From NCBI RefSeq assembly GCF_000195635.1, contig NZ_GL882688.1, positions 1 to 64,000 of the forward strand: a stretch of 64,000 nucleotides of DNA, written 5' to 3'. The position numbers and the translations under genes are program-made. The notes below the pieces were generated by a model that saw only the letters and a program-made list of their open reading frames with translations, made no database searches and was not told where the DNA came from. How positions within the stretch are numbered: the first letter of the stretch is position 1; each line of letters begins with the position of its first letter. This document shows positions 42,682-52,411 of the stretch, piece by piece. This stretch comes from Bacteroides fluxus YIT 12057 (GTDB taxonomy: Bacteria > Bacteroidota > Bacteroidia > Bacteroidales > Bacteroidaceae).

Positions 42682-45090
42682 TCATTGCTTTCCGGCTTCA
42701 CTTCCGTAACCATATCCATAGCCGTATTTCTTGCCATAGCCGTAGTATCTTCCGTATTTGCCGTAGCCATAATAATAGCCGTACTTTTTCTTCTTCATGT
42801 CGAGCCCGTTGATGACTGTGCACAAATTGGGGAGACGCTTGCGTTCCTGCAGTTCGTTGATGAGTTGGTAGTCATTCTTGTGAGTGTAGTCGGCACGGCA
42901 TACGTAGATGCTGGCGTCCGCTACGCGGGCGATGATTTGGGTGTCGGTCACCATGCCGATGGGGGCGGTGTCCATGACAATGTAGTCATATTCTTTACGA
43001 AGCGTACGGATGGCGTCTTCCAGTGCCTGGCGTGCCAGCAACTCTGTAGGGTTGGGCGGAATGACGCCACCGAACAGGAGGCTGAGATTCGGGGTGACGT
43101 TGGAAGGCTGTATCAAGGTGTGCAGGTCGGTGCTTTGGGGGGAGGCAAGGTATTGGGTGATGCCCTTTTCCTTGTGCGAAATTTGGAATACCTTGTTCAG
43201 TCCCGGTTTGCGGATGTCCAGTCCGATCAGTATGACTTTCTTGCCCAGCAAGGCAAGGCTGACGGCGAGGTTGGAGGCGATGAACGTTTTTCCTTCGCCG
43301 CTCATGGTAGAGGTGACAAGGATGACTTTCTTCTCGGGATCTCCCATCATGAAGAGCAGGCTGGTACGTAGGCTGCGGAAAGTTTCCGCCATGATGTCGT
43401 TGTCGTTTTCGCGTACGGCAATGGCGTGGGCGTGGCTTTCCGGCTGTTCGGTCAGCGGCACGTCGCCGATGATGGGGACACTGGTCAGCCGTTCTACATC
43501 GGAGCGTCCTTCGATACGGAAGCTGAGGAGATTCAATATGTAGATGACGGCTACGGGGATGCCGAAGCCGAGAATCAGAGCGATCATGTAGATTGTCCTG
43601 CTTTTGGGAGATACGGGAAATCCGTCGGCAAGGGCGTCGTCAATGATTTTGGCATTGTTGGCGGTAGCGGCGAGGGTGATGTTGTTTTCCTCGCGTTTCT
43701 GTAACAGCATCAGGTACAGTCCCGCCTTGATTTCCTGCTGGCGCTGGATGCTGACAAACTGACGTTCCTGTGCGGGGGCGTTGCTGACGCGTCCGGCAAA
43801 CTTGTCCGCCTGCCGGTCGAGGTCGGCTTTGGTGATGAGCAGGCCTTTGTGTACGCTGGCAATGGCGGTATTCAGGTTGGTGCGCATGTCTTGTATGTTA
43901 CTGTCCAGCTTCCGGATGACGGGATTGCTTTCCGATGAAGAACGGAGCAGGCGGTTGCGTTCCAGGATCAGCATGTTGTACTGGTTGATTAATCCGGTGA
44001 GGGCAGCGTCGTTGAGGCCGACATTGGCGGGCAAGACGGACGTGTTGTCCGCTTTCTTCAGGTAGTCGGTCAGATATTCTACCAGGTTGAGTTGGGTGCC
44101 GTTCTCTACGCAGCGCTTTTCATATTCGGATTTTTCGCTGACGGCAAGCTGGGCGTCGCTGCTGAGGTCGGTCAGTCCGGCGCTGCGCTTGAAGCTTTCC
44201 AGTTCCTGCTCTGTGGTACCCAATTCTTGGTTGATGACGGCAATGCGCTCGTCTATGAAACGCGCGGTGTTTTGGGCTACTTCGTTCTTGTCGTTGTTGG
44301 CGTCGCGGTTGTACATCTCTATCAGTTTGTTGATAAAGTCCTCGCCGCGCTTCCGGTTGGTGTTCTTCAGAGAGACGGCGGCTACGGAGGTGGTCTTGCT
44401 GGTAGGCTCTATGGAGAGTGCGCTGACGTAGCCTTTGGCCACTCCGAGGGGTTTTACGATAGTGACATTGATTGTTTCGTTTTCTTTGGAGGCCTGTTCC
44501 GGGTTGGGCAGGAAGGTCAAAGTTCCGGCCTCACTGGGAAAGACGGCGGGCAGCCGGTCGAAATGCTTGCTGAAATCCTTGTCGTTGATGTTGGCGTTGA
44601 CGTCCAATTTACCGTCGGGAAGCAGGTTGATTGTGAGCAGGATAGGGGCGCTCAGATGTTCGGCGTCTTCGGGCGAGAATTGGACAAGTACAGGAGAGTT
44701 ACCGTATAACTCGACATGGTGAAAACTGCCTTTGGCTGAATAGTTGATATAGAGTCCCAACTCTTTGACTACTTTCTTTACCAGAGACTTGCTGCGGAGT
44801 ATTTCAATCTCGTTGTCGATGTTCTTGTTGGTGTTGATGATTCCCATGCCTTCGAAAACACTGAGGTCGCTGCCGGCACTGCCGCCTTTCTTGTCATCCT
44901 TGATGATGATGGAGGCGCTGATGTTATATATCGGAGTGGTATATTGCAGGTAGAGCCAGGCGCAGGCGAGGCATACGATGACGGAAGCGACAAACCAGGG
45001 CCAGCGTATGATGTATTTGAAAAGGACGGCCTGGTAATCCGTCTTTTCTTCTTTTTCTTCGAATAAGTCGTCGTAGATGTCTTCTTTCAT
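42682..45090 (-). CDS. Wzc-like polysaccharide tyrosine autokinase
   Basis: This 802-aa inner-membrane protein has an N-terminal Wzz domain, a long periplasmic coiled coil, a second membrane segment (IYMIALILGFGIPVAVIYIL), a cytoplasmic kinase with Walker A TSTMSGEGKTFIASN, and a C-terminal tyrosine cluster (KKKYGYYYGYGKYG). The kinase cycle controls polymer length and export through the Wza-like channel encoded 15 bp upstream. Confidence 0.92.
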   Translation of the reverse strand: MKEDIYDDLFEEKEEKTDYQAVLFKYIIRWPWFVASVIVCLACAWLYLQYTTPIYNISASIIIKDDKKGGSAGSDLSVFEGMGIINTNKNIDNEIEILRSKSLVKKVVKELGLYINYSAKGSFHHVELYGNSPVLVQFSPEDAEHLSAPILLTINLLPDGKLDVNANINDKDFSKHFDRLPAVFPSEAGTLTFLPNPEQASKENETINVTIVKPLGVAKGYVSALSIEPTSKTTSVAAVSLKNTNRKRGEDFINKLIEMYNRDANNDKNEVAQNTARFIDERIAVINQELGTTEQELESFKRSAGLTDLSSDAQLAVSEKSEYEKRCVENGTQLNLVEYLTDYLKKADNTSVLPANVGLNDAALTGLINQYNMLILERNRLLRSSSESNPVIRKLDSNIQDMRTNLNTAIASVHKGLLITKADLDRQADKFAGRVSNAPAQERQFVSIQRQQEIKAGLYLMLLQKREENNITLAATANNAKIIDDALADGFPVSPKSRTIYMIALILGFGIPVAVIYILNLLSFRIEGRSDVERLTSVPIIGDVPLTEQPESHAHAIAVRENDNDIMAETFRSLRTSLLFMMGDPEKKVILVTSTMSGEGKTFIASNLAVSLALLGKKVILIGLDIRKPGLNKVFQISHKEKGITQYLASPQSTDLHTLIQPSNVTPNLSLLFGGVIPPNPTELLARQALEDAIRTLRKEYDYIVMDTAPIGMVTDTQIIARVADASIYVCRADYTHKNDYQLINELQERKRLPNLCTVINGLDMKKKKYGYYYGYGKYGRYYGYGKKYGYGYGYGSEAGKQ

Positions 45091-45105
45091 AATCAGGGTT
45101 GTTTC

Positions 45106-45903
45106 TTATTTGGTGATGGCGATGATAAGGCTTGCCAAAGACACTAAAGAGCCTACTACAGAGAACCAGATGGTGGTGCTGGTGCTGATGTTGGAGGTTT
45201 TGGCCTTGGTCTTGTTGGGAGTGACATACACAATGTCGTTCTGTTGCAGGTAGTAGTAGGGAGATTGCAATATATCCGTGTCGTTTAGGTTGAGCGTGAT
45301 GATTTCCCTTTTGCCGGCATTGTCTTCACGGATAAGCTTGACATTGTCGCGGATGCCGTAGATGGTCATGTCTCCTGCCATGGCAAGGGCTTCGAACAGG
45401 TTGACTTTCTCGTTGGAGATGGTGAAGGTGCCGGGGCTCGCCACTTCTCCGATGACTGAAATCTTGTAGTTGACCATCCGGACGGTAACGATGGGTGCCC
45501 TGTGGAACTGGGGGGCGAGTTTGTCTTTGACCAACTGTTCGGCTTCACCTTTGGTCAGTCCTCCCAAATGTATGGTTCCTAAAACCGGGAAATCGATGTT
45601 GCCCTGGTTGTCAACCAGGTATTGTTGTAGTGCAGGTTGTGAAGTCAATGATTTGTTGCCGGTATTGCTGACAGGGGTAGATACGGTCAGGTTGAACGGT
45701 TCTGCCAATTCCGGCTCTTCCGGGCAACTGACTACGATGGTCAACAGGTCCTTGGGCATGATACGGGCATCATAGAGGGACGTTGTTTCATGGTGTTCTG
45801 TGGAGATGACCGGGTTGTCCTGCAAGTAGGGTACCTTCTTGTAGGACTGGCAGCTTGCAAGCATGGCTGTCGCCAGCAGGATAATGATACTTCTCTTTTT
45901 CAT
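45106..45903 (-). CDS. Wza-like polysaccharide export lipoprotein
   Basis: This 265-aa lipoprotein (LATAMLASC) has a polysaccharide export domain (LTIVVSCPEEPELAEPFNLT) and SLBB-type segments (VIGEVASPGTFTISN). A C-terminal membrane helix follows. It forms the outer-membrane or periplasmic part of the export channel and lies next to its kinase partner. Confidence 0.9.
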   Translation of the reverse strand: MKKRSIIILLATAMLASCQSYKKVPYLQDNPVISTEHHETTSLYDARIMPKDLLTIVVSCPEEPELAEPFNLTVSTPVSNTGNKSLTSQPALQQYLVDNQGNIDFPVLGTIHLGGLTKGEAEQLVKDKLAPQFHRAPIVTVRMVNYKISVIGEVASPGTFTISNEKVNLFEALAMAGDMTIYGIRDNVKLIREDNAGKREIITLNLNDTDILQSPYYYLQQNDIVYVTPNKTKAKTSNISTSTTIWFSVVGSLVSLASLIIAITK

Positions 45904-45957
45904 TTATGTGTATTTTTACAGTTTTGCATGGGATATGGAATTCGTATGTACAGGGGG

Positions 45958-47361
45958 CTAATATGCCTCTTTCTCTCCTTGTATGGCGTTCTTTACCGTC
46001 TTGTAGATGATATACATGTCGAGCAGGAAGGTCCAGTGCTCCAGATACCAGACGTCGCGCTGTACACGGCCCTCCATTTGCCAGAGCTCTTTGGTCTCGC
46101 CCCGGAAGCCGGTAACCTGCGCCCATCCCGTGACTCCCGGTTTTACGAGGTGCCTTACCATGTATTGGTCTATCAGCTTGGAGTATTCCTCGGTATGCTT
46201 CAGCATGTGGGGGCGTGGACCTACCACGGACATCTGCCCCAAGAAAACGTTGATGAACTGGGGCAGTTCGTCGATGCTGGTCTTGCGGAGGAAGTTGCCC
46301 AACCGTGTCTTACGGGGATCGTGTGCGGTTGCCTGTATTTTGTCGCTGTCTTTGTTGACACGCATGGAACGGAACTTGTAGCACCAGAACTCCCTGCCGT
46401 TTTCTCCACTCCGCTTTTGCTTGAAGAAGATGGGGCCGGGGGAGGTAACCTTGATGGCGGTGCCTATTATCAGATAGACAAAGGGAAACAGGGTGCAAAG
46501 GAAGAGTCCCGAGAAGATAAGGTCGAATAACCTTTTTATCAGGCGGTTCTCTACCTGTGCCAGCGGTTCTTCGCGGATGCAGAGCACGGGTACATTGCCG
46601 AACATCTTGAAGTGCATGCGGCGATGCAGGTAGTTGCGGATATTGGGTACGCTGAAAAAGCGTATCATGTGGTTTTCGCAAAAGTTAATGATGGGGATGA
46701 TTTCGTGGTCGCGCGCTGACGGGAGGCAGCAATAGACCTGCTCTGTAGGGTGCGTCTGCAGGTACGGAACGACTTCCGCGGGTTTTCCTAAATAAGAAAC
46801 GTTGTCAGAAAAAAGTTCGGTTGGAAGGTCGGCGAAATAACCTATGACGCGAAATCCGGTGGTAGGGTCTCCTGCCATTTCCCGGTAGAGTTCGGCCATA
46901 TTGTTGTTGCTGCCGACCAATATGACCGAGCGGGAATTGCCGCCATGCTTGCGGTATTCCTTTAGTATATGTCTGAATGTGAGTCGATAGGTTGCGAGGG
47001 TGATAAAGAAAATGCAATAAAAACAAACGAAGAAACGGACGGAGACGGCTCCTATATCCGCTAGGGTGATTAAGCTGATGAATACGAGGGCGTGCAGGCT
47101 GGTATTGCGCATCGCACGGCGTACGATGCGTTCGGGGCGCACGATGCGTTCGTGAAGGATGACACCACCGGAATAATTGCATAGCAGGTAAACCAAATTC
47201 AGCAATACCAAAAGCTGGGGCAATGAATGGATAAATCCATTGCCCAGTGTTTGGTCACTGAATACATGATATAGCGAGATGAAAATAAGATTTAACAGGC
47301 ACAAGTCACCGGCTATGATGACAGACTTAATGATCTTGTTGAAACGAAGAACTTGTTTCAT
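45958..47361 (-). CDS. Undecaprenyl-phosphate sugar phosphotransferase (WcaJ-like)
   Basis: This 467-aa protein has several N-terminal membrane helices, a Rossmann-like middle and a C-terminal bacterial sugar transferase domain (FKQKRSGENGREFWCYKFRS; KTSIDELPQFINVFLGQMSV; GPRPHMLKHTEEY). It starts repeat-unit synthesis by loading a sugar phosphate on the lipid carrier. It is the first gene after the invertible promoter. Confidence 0.9.
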   Translation of the reverse strand: MKQVLRFNKIIKSVIIAGDLCLLNLIFISLYHVFSDQTLGNGFIHSLPQLLVLLNLVYLLCNYSGGVILHERIVRPERIVRRAMRNTSLHALVFISLITLADIGAVSVRFFVCFYCIFFITLATYRLTFRHILKEYRKHGGNSRSVILVGSNNNMAELYREMAGDPTTGFRVIGYFADLPTELFSDNVSYLGKPAEVVPYLQTHPTEQVYCCLPSARDHEIIPIINFCENHMIRFFSVPNIRNYLHRRMHFKMFGNVPVLCIREEPLAQVENRLIKRLFDLIFSGLFLCTLFPFVYLIIGTAIKVTSPGPIFFKQKRSGENGREFWCYKFRSMRVNKDSDKIQATAHDPRKTRLGNFLRKTSIDELPQFINVFLGQMSVVGPRPHMLKHTEEYSKLIDQYMVRHLVKPGVTGWAQVTGFRGETKELWQMEGRVQRDVWYLEHWTFLLDMYIIYKTVKNAIQGEKEAY

Positions 47362-47444
47362 GCTGAAATGGTATTTTCAGTCAACTCCTTGTCCTTTTCT
47401 GAAAAAAGAAACGAGAAGGCGGCTGTGTTCACTTTGTTTGTTTA

Positions 47445-47468
47445 ATCATTCTCTTACTTACAAGGTAA
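47445..47468. repeat. Recombinase half-site A
   Basis: ATCATTCTCTTAC-TTACAAG-GTAA shares the left arm and spacer of site B in the same direction, but the right arm is degenerate (GTAATGG). It is probably a decayed or auxiliary site. Confidence 0.7.
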
Positions 47469-47477
47469 TGGAAAAAA

Positions 47478-47510
47478 ATCATTCCCTTACTTACAAGGTA
47501 AGAGAATGAT
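47478..47510. repeat. Inversion core site B
   Basis: Left arm ATCATTCCCTTAC, 7-bp spacer TTACAAG, right arm GTAAGAGAATGAT. The 13-bp arms are inverted relative to each other with one mismatch, the form of a tyrosine recombinase core site. Confidence 0.88.
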
Positions 47511-47786
47511 AACAAACTGTCATAAGTTATCTCAATGCATATTCAAGACGTATTTATACAGATAATAGAGGTGATTGTAACAAAAGAAAAAAATACTTCG
47601 TTTCTTAAAAGTACAGCTATGTCAACATGCGTTTTCACTCTTTTAAAATGTAAGTATAAATAACTACATAAATATATTGTACAATATACACATAGCCATT
47701 TTCCAATATGGTATATGCTTTGAAAATTAATCGTAATTATTGTGAAGTAGTTATATTTTTTTATACCTTTGCTGCCGGGAAAATAG
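47511..47786. promoter_or_regulatory. Invertible 276-bp segment carrying a promoter
   Basis: It lies between core sites B and C, which carry the same spacer in opposite orientation. A promoter with -33 TTGTG (47740) and -7 TACCTTTG (47764-47771) fires to the right here, towards the 3' end of the invertase gene. Inversion would point it left at the exopolysaccharide operon (start 47361). No gene lies inside. The whole gap 47362-47861 is regulatory. Confidence 0.85.
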
Positions 47787-47816
47787 ATTCTCTTACCTTG
47801 TAAGTAAGAGAATGAT
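47787..47816. repeat. Inversion core site C
   Basis: ATTCTCTTAC-CTTGTAA-GTAAGAGAATGAT is the reverse complement of site B with one arm mismatch, so recombination between B and C would invert the DNA between them. Confidence 0.88.
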
Positions 47817-47861
47817 AATTCGTAGTGGAAGTAAGTTTTATTTTGTGTAAATACTTTACAA

Positions 47862-48797
47862 TTATTTTTTTCTTCTTTTTTTGTTTTTATCAGAATGAAT
47901 CGTTGCAATTACTTTCCTGTTGGCTTTACTCATTGCATTGTTATTAAAGGAGGCGAGATAAACATGGGTAACTTTTTCCGAAGTGTGGCCTAAACTTTCG
48001 CTGATGAGGGAAATTGCCACTCCTTCTTCTTTGGCCGTCGTGGCCCAACTGTGCCGGGCGACATATGACGTCAGTGGGGTATTCATGCCGATCATTTTGG
48101 ACAGGCGGTGTAAATGTTCGTTGTAAAGCCGTAAAGCGCTTTTATACTGCTTGTATCCTTTTTCTCCCGAGAAAGACAGGATGGGCAGCAGGTAGGGGGA
48201 GTCTTCGGCTCTCTTTTGGTATTTGCGCAATATTTGCCCGGCATAGGGTTCGATATAGACAGAAAGTTGTTGGCGCGTCTTTTGGCGATAGTAATGGATG
48301 GTGTTGTACTTGACATCGGTCTTGCGCAGATGGGCGAGATCGACGAAAGGTATTCCCCGGAGATAAAAGCTCAGCAGGAAAATATCACGGCTGAAACACA
48401 ATGCAGGCCGGTTGTCTAGATCGAGTTGCGCCAGTTTGCGGATAATGGCGGGAGGGACGGCACGCTTGACGGTAGGTTCGTAACCGGTGAATACAAACTC
48501 GAACAGTTCTTCCACCGATACCTTGAAGGGAATGCCTTGCTCGGCTGCCTGGTAGGATATGGAACGGAGCATGCGCATATAGGCGGATATGGTGTTATGG
48601 CGGCGGCCCTCGGTCAACAGGTATTCTTCATACTTCTTGATGAATCCGGGGGTGAGGGCGTCGAAGGTAAGTTCGTCATTTTGGGCGAAACGGATAAAAC
48701 TGTTGATGGTGCTGGTGTAAATGCCGGCGGTACTGTAGCGTCCGGTCTGTTTGGCCTCTGTTATCAGAGAATATGCGTAAGTATATATAGTCTTCAT
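47862..48797 (-). CDS. Tyrosine DNA invertase next to an invertible promoter
   Basis: This 311-aa recombinase is shorter than the integrases of the island. It has a SAM-like N-terminal domain and a catalytic domain with FYLRGIPFVDL, YVARHSWATTA and GHTSEKVTHVYL. The size and class match Bacteroides Mpi/Tsr-type enzymes that flip polysaccharide promoters. It lies 46 bp from core site C and most likely acts on B and C. In the current orientation the promoter would give an antisense transcript over its 3' end. Confidence 0.87.
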   Translation of the reverse strand: MKTIYTYAYSLITEAKQTGRYSTAGIYTSTINSFIRFAQNDELTFDALTPGFIKKYEEYLLTEGRRHNTISAYMRMLRSISYQAAEQGIPFKVSVEELFEFVFTGYEPTVKRAVPPAIIRKLAQLDLDNRPALCFSRDIFLLSFYLRGIPFVDLAHLRKTDVKYNTIHYYRQKTRQQLSVYIEPYAGQILRKYQKRAEDSPYLLPILSFSGEKGYKQYKSALRLYNEHLHRLSKMIGMNTPLTSYVARHSWATTAKEEGVAISLISESLGHTSEKVTHVYLASFNNNAMSKANRKVIATIHSDKNKKRRKK

Positions 48798-48903
48798 AAT
48801 CTGATTTTTAATGAATTAGTATTGCATAACAAGCCTGCCGGTGAAATGTTTTCACCGGAATGACGATCTATTGGGATTATGAAGCTTCGGGCAGACAGGG
48901 ATG

Positions 48904-49488
48904 CTACAGTATGCCCGAACGCACCCGGCTCAATGTTTCCGGGGTCATCAGTAAATAGGACGCGATGTGTGACAGAGGTGCCCGCTTGATAACTTCCGGT
49001 TGATGCTCCATAAGTTGATTGTAGCGTTCGCGTGCCGTTTCAAACCTCCAGGAATCTGCTTTGATTTGTGAAACGATGAGTGAATATTCCAGTATTTTGC
49101 GATAAAACATGTTTATTTCCCATGATATTTCAGTAAGAGTCAGCAGCTTGTTGTAGGGCAACAGATAAACGACGCTGGGTTCCAGCGCCTCGATCATGAG
49201 GTGGGTGGGCTCTTGTTTCAGGGTGCTTTCAATACAGATGACGATGCAGCCTTCGTATGAAAAATGTTCGGTTACATCTTTGCCGTTTTTATAATAGAAT
49301 TGGCGTAACATTCCCTTACCGACAAAGACAATATGATGACTGACTTGTCCCTCGTTGAGGAGCAAGTCTCCTTTTTCCACTTCTTTGCGAATGAGTATTT
49401 CCTCTATCAGCTTTCTGCCTTCAAGAGCCATACCCGGATAGCGTGAATTGACGACAGCATTTACGGTTTCTTTCAATAATGCATCCAT
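48904..49488 (-). CDS. Crp/Fnr-family transcriptional regulator
   Basis: This 194-aa protein has an N-terminal cyclic-nucleotide-binding-like domain (VSHHIVFVGKGMLRQFYYKN) and a short C-terminal helix-turn-helix (PLSHIASYLLMTPETLSRVR). MDALLKETVN at 49488 is chosen because a minus-strand -7 box TACCTTTG (49516-49523) lies just upstream, whereas the longer frame to 49518 would overlap it. It is divergent from the menaquinone operon. Confidence 0.82.
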   Translation of the reverse strand: MDALLKETVNAVVNSRYPGMALEGRKLIEEILIRKEVEKGDLLLNEGQVSHHIVFVGKGMLRQFYYKNGKDVTEHFSYEGCIVICIESTLKQEPTHLMIEALEPSVVYLLPYNKLLTLTEISWEINMFYRKILEYSLIVSQIKADSWRFETARERYNQLMEHQPEVIKRAPLSHIASYLLMTPETLSRVRSGIL

Positions 49489-49535
49489 AATGCCAAATTT
49501 GTTCGTTTTGCTTGGCAAAGGTACTAAAAAAAGTG

Positions 49536-49543
49536 TATTTTTG
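49536..49543 (+). promoter_or_regulatory. men operon promoter -7 box
   Basis: TATTTTTG fits TAnnTTTG, 24 bp before menF. It lies back to back with the Crp/Fnr gene promoter (49516-49523, minus), leaving only 12 bp between the two -7 boxes, so one regulator could affect both. Confidence 0.55.
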
Positions 49544-49567
49544 CCATTTTGTTGAAGGAATAATGAA

Positions 49568-50698
49568 ATGAATCTACCAGATACTTATATACAGGGTTTA
49601 GTGGATGGCTTGGCACATAGCCATTTGAGTTTTGCCTTGTACCGCTTGCCGTGGACTGACGAATGTCGTTTTGTCCTGCAGGCGTCGGGTGAGGTGGAAC
49701 GGCCTGAAAATATCGAAAGCCTGAACGGGAAAAAAGGATTTGTGATGGCTCCTTTCCGGCAGTCCGGCGAGCATCCTTTGGTGCTGGTCCGTCCGGAGGT
49801 GACTGCCTGCGGTTGGGATGAAATAGGCAAGGCGCTCTCTTTACCGGAATGTACGGATGCCATACGGGCGCACCGTTATATGCAAAGGCGACCTTTGCCC
49901 GGGTTACCGGAAGAAACCGGTAAAAGGAAATATGCGGAAGCTTTTGAGCGTTTTATCACTCCGTTGCGGGAGAAACGCTTTCAGAAACTGGTTCTGTCGC
50001 GTGCGGATACGCAGGCTGTCAGCGACGGGTTCTCACCGTTGGATGCATTTGTCCGCGCCTGTAACAGCTATCCGCGTATGATGATTTATTTATGCCATAC
50101 TCCCGTGTCCGGTACCTGGATGGGGAGCACTCCGGAAATATTGCTGAGCGGCTATGGCAGTGAATGGCACACGGTGGCGTTGGCGGGCACCATGCCGATG
50201 AAGGAGGAGGTAATGCCGACGGAATGGGACAGCAAGAACAGGGAGGAACAGGGTTGTGTGGCCGATTATATCCGCCGGATTGTCGGGAGATTCGGAGACG
50301 GGATGACAGAGCAAGGTCCATATACAGCCCGTGCCGGTCAATTGGTGCATCTCAAGACGGATTTCTCTTTCCTGCTGAAGGATACCGGCGGACTGGGGAA
50401 CCTGTTGCAGGAACTGCATCCCACTCCCGCCGTATGCGGATTGCCGAAGGAAGAGGCTTTCCGGTTCATACAGGATAACGAAGGCTACGACCGCAGCTAT
50501 TACTCCGGTTTCATAGGCTGGCTGGATCCCGAAGGGCATACGGACCTTTACGTCAATCTGCGCTGCATGGAGATAGGCTCCGGCAGAGCAACCCTATATG
50601 CCGGAGGAGGAATCCTGCCCCGTTCGGAAGTGGGGCCGGAATGGGAAGAGACGGGAGAGAAGATGAAGACGATGAGAAGAATAATTCAAAATTCATAA
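49568..50698 (+). CDS. menF: Isochorismate synthase
   Basis: This 376-aa chorismate-binding enzyme converts chorismate to isochorismate, the first step to menaquinone. Conserved elements include KLVLSRADTQAVS, GSTPEILLSG, VALAGTMPM and the C-terminal LHPTPAVCGLPKEEA and YAGGGILPRSEVGPEWEET. It heads the men operon and is followed by menD after 20 bp. Confidence 0.93.
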   Translation: MNLPDTYIQGLVDGLAHSHLSFALYRLPWTDECRFVLQASGEVERPENIESLNGKKGFVMAPFRQSGEHPLVLVRPEVTACGWDEIGKALSLPECTDAIRAHRYMQRRPLPGLPEETGKRKYAEAFERFITPLREKRFQKLVLSRADTQAVSDGFSPLDAFVRACNSYPRMMIYLCHTPVSGTWMGSTPEILLSGYGSEWHTVALAGTMPMKEEVMPTEWDSKNREEQGCVADYIRRIVGRFGDGMTEQGPYTARAGQLVHLKTDFSFLLKDTGGLGNLLQELHPTPAVCGLPKEEAFRFIQDNEGYDRSYYSGFIGWLDPEGHTDLYVNLRCMEIGSGRATLYAGGGILPRSEVGPEWEETGEKMKTMRRIIQNS

Positions 50699-50718
50699 TT
50701 CAAAATTAATTATCTCCA

Positions 50719-52383
50719 ATGTATTATTCGAATAAGAAAAATGTACTTCAGCTGGTCGCACTGCTCAAAGCGCATGGTGTGAGGAAAGTGGTGCTTTGTC
50801 CGGGTAGCCGCAATGCGGCTATCGTGCATACATTGGCCAATGTGGAGGATTTTATCTGCTATCCGGTGACGGATGAACGGAGTGCCGGATTCTTTGCCAT
50901 TGGCTTGTCCTTGCAGGGCGGTGGACCTGTGGCGGTTTGCTGTACTTCAGGTTCGGCGCTGCTGAACCTGCATCCCGCCGTGGCGGAGGCTTTCTACCAG
51001 CAAGTTCCGCTGATTGTTATTTCCGCCGATCGTCCGGCTGCCTGGATAGGGCAGATGGACGGGCAGACATTGCCACAGCCGGGGGTGTTCGGTTCGTTGG
51101 TCAAGTTGTCGGTCAACCTGCCGGAGGTACAGACGGAGGAAGAGGAGTGGTTCTGCAACCGGCTGATAAACGAGGCGATACTGGAGACGACGCATCATGG
51201 AAAAGGACCTGTGCATATCAATGTGCCGATATCCGAACCTATCTACCGTTTCACGGCCAAGGCATTGCCCGAGGTGCGCGTCATTACCCGCTATCAGGGT
51301 CTGAGTGTTTATGACCGCGACTACAATGGGTTGATAGAGCGTCTGAACAAGTATAACAAGCGCATGGTGGTGGTGGGACAGATGAATCTGATTTATCTGT
51401 TCGAGAAGAAATATACGAAACCGCTATACAAGCATTTTACATGGTTGACGGAACATCTGGGTAACCGGACGGTTCCGGGCATTCCCATCAAGAATTTCGA
51501 TGCTGCGGTGTATGCCATGACTCCCGAACGGCAGGACGAGCTGGCGCCCGAAATACTGATTACGTATGGCGGGCATATCGTGTCCAAGCAGTTGAAGAAA
51601 TATCTGCGTAACCACCCGCCCCGTGAACACTGGCACATTGCCGCCGACGGGAAAATAGCCGATTTGTACGGTTGCCTGACTACGGTCATCGAGATGGATC
51701 CCTTTGAATTCCTGGAAAAGATAGCTTTCCTGCTGGACAACAGGCCCATCAGCTATCCGCTGATGTGGGAAAATTACTGCAAGACCATTCCGGAGCCGGA
51801 ACTTCCTTATTCGGAGATGGCTGTCATCGGGAAACTGATCCGGACGTTGCCGCAACCGTCTGCCTTGCATCTGGCCAATAGCTCGACCGTGCGGTATGCA
51901 CAGTTGTTTGCGGTTTCACCGGATGTGGAGGTCTGTTGCAACCGCGGGGTGAACGGGATAGAAGGGTCGCTCTCTACAGCCATCGGCTATGCAGCCGCCT
52001 CGGATAAACTGAACTTTATCGTCATAGGTGACTTGAGCTTCTTCTATGACATGAATGCGCTCTGGAACCGGAATTACAGTGCCAATATCCGCATCCTGTT
52101 ACTGAACAACGAGGGCGGTGAGATATTCCATACCTTGCCGGGCATGGATGGGGCAAGCCGTTCACGCGAGTTTATCACTGCCGAACACCGGACTACCGCC
52201 AAAGGATGGGCGGAAGAACGAGGCTTCATCTATAGGAAGGTGACGGAGGAAGGGGAGCTGGAAGAGGCGATGAAGGATTTTACTGCCTCCGGGGCTGCCC
52301 CGAAGCCTATGATACTGGAGGTATTTACGGACAAGGAAAAGGATACTGCCCTGCTGAGGGAGTATTATCATAGCCTCACATAA
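50719..52383 (+). CDS. menD: SEPHCHC synthase (menaquinone biosynthesis)
   Basis: This 554-aa ThDP-dependent enzyme joins 2-oxoglutarate-derived succinyl to isochorismate. It shows [17 protein letters not shown] at the start, [20 protein letters not shown] and the ThDP-binding [20 protein letters not shown]. It has normal length and lies between menF and menB. Confidence 0.95.
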   Translation: MYYSNKKNVLQLVALLKAHGVRKVVLCPGSRNAAIVHTLANVEDFICYPVTDERSAGFFAIGLSLQGGGPVAVCCTSGSALLNLHPAVAEAFYQQVPLIVISADRPAAWIGQMDGQTLPQPGVFGSLVKLSVNLPEVQTEEEEWFCNRLINEAILETTHHGKGPVHINVPISEPIYRFTAKALPEVRVITRYQGLSVYDRDYNGLIERLNKYNKRMVVVGQMNLIYLFEKKYTKPLYKHFTWLTEHLGNRTVPGIPIKNFDAAVYAMTPERQDELAPEILITYGGHIVSKQLKKYLRNHPPREHWHIAADGKIADLYGCLTTVIEMDPFEFLEKIAFLLDNRPISYPLMWENYCKTIPEPELPYSEMAVIGKLIRTLPQPSALHLANSSTVRYAQLFAVSPDVEVCCNRGVNGIEGSLSTAIGYAAASDKLNFIVIGDLSFFYDMNALWNRNYSANIRILLLNNEGGEIFHTLPGMDGASRSREFITAEHRTTAKGWAEERGFIYRKVTEEGELEEAMKDFTASGAAPKPMILEVFTDKEKDTALLREYYHSLT

Positions 52384-52411
52384 GTGATACAACAAATTAA
52401 TTAAATTAAAA

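Noticed and set aside
42562..44709. Long plus-strand frames opposite the Wzc-like kinase gene
   Set aside because: They mirror the codon pattern of the kinase and have no family signatures.
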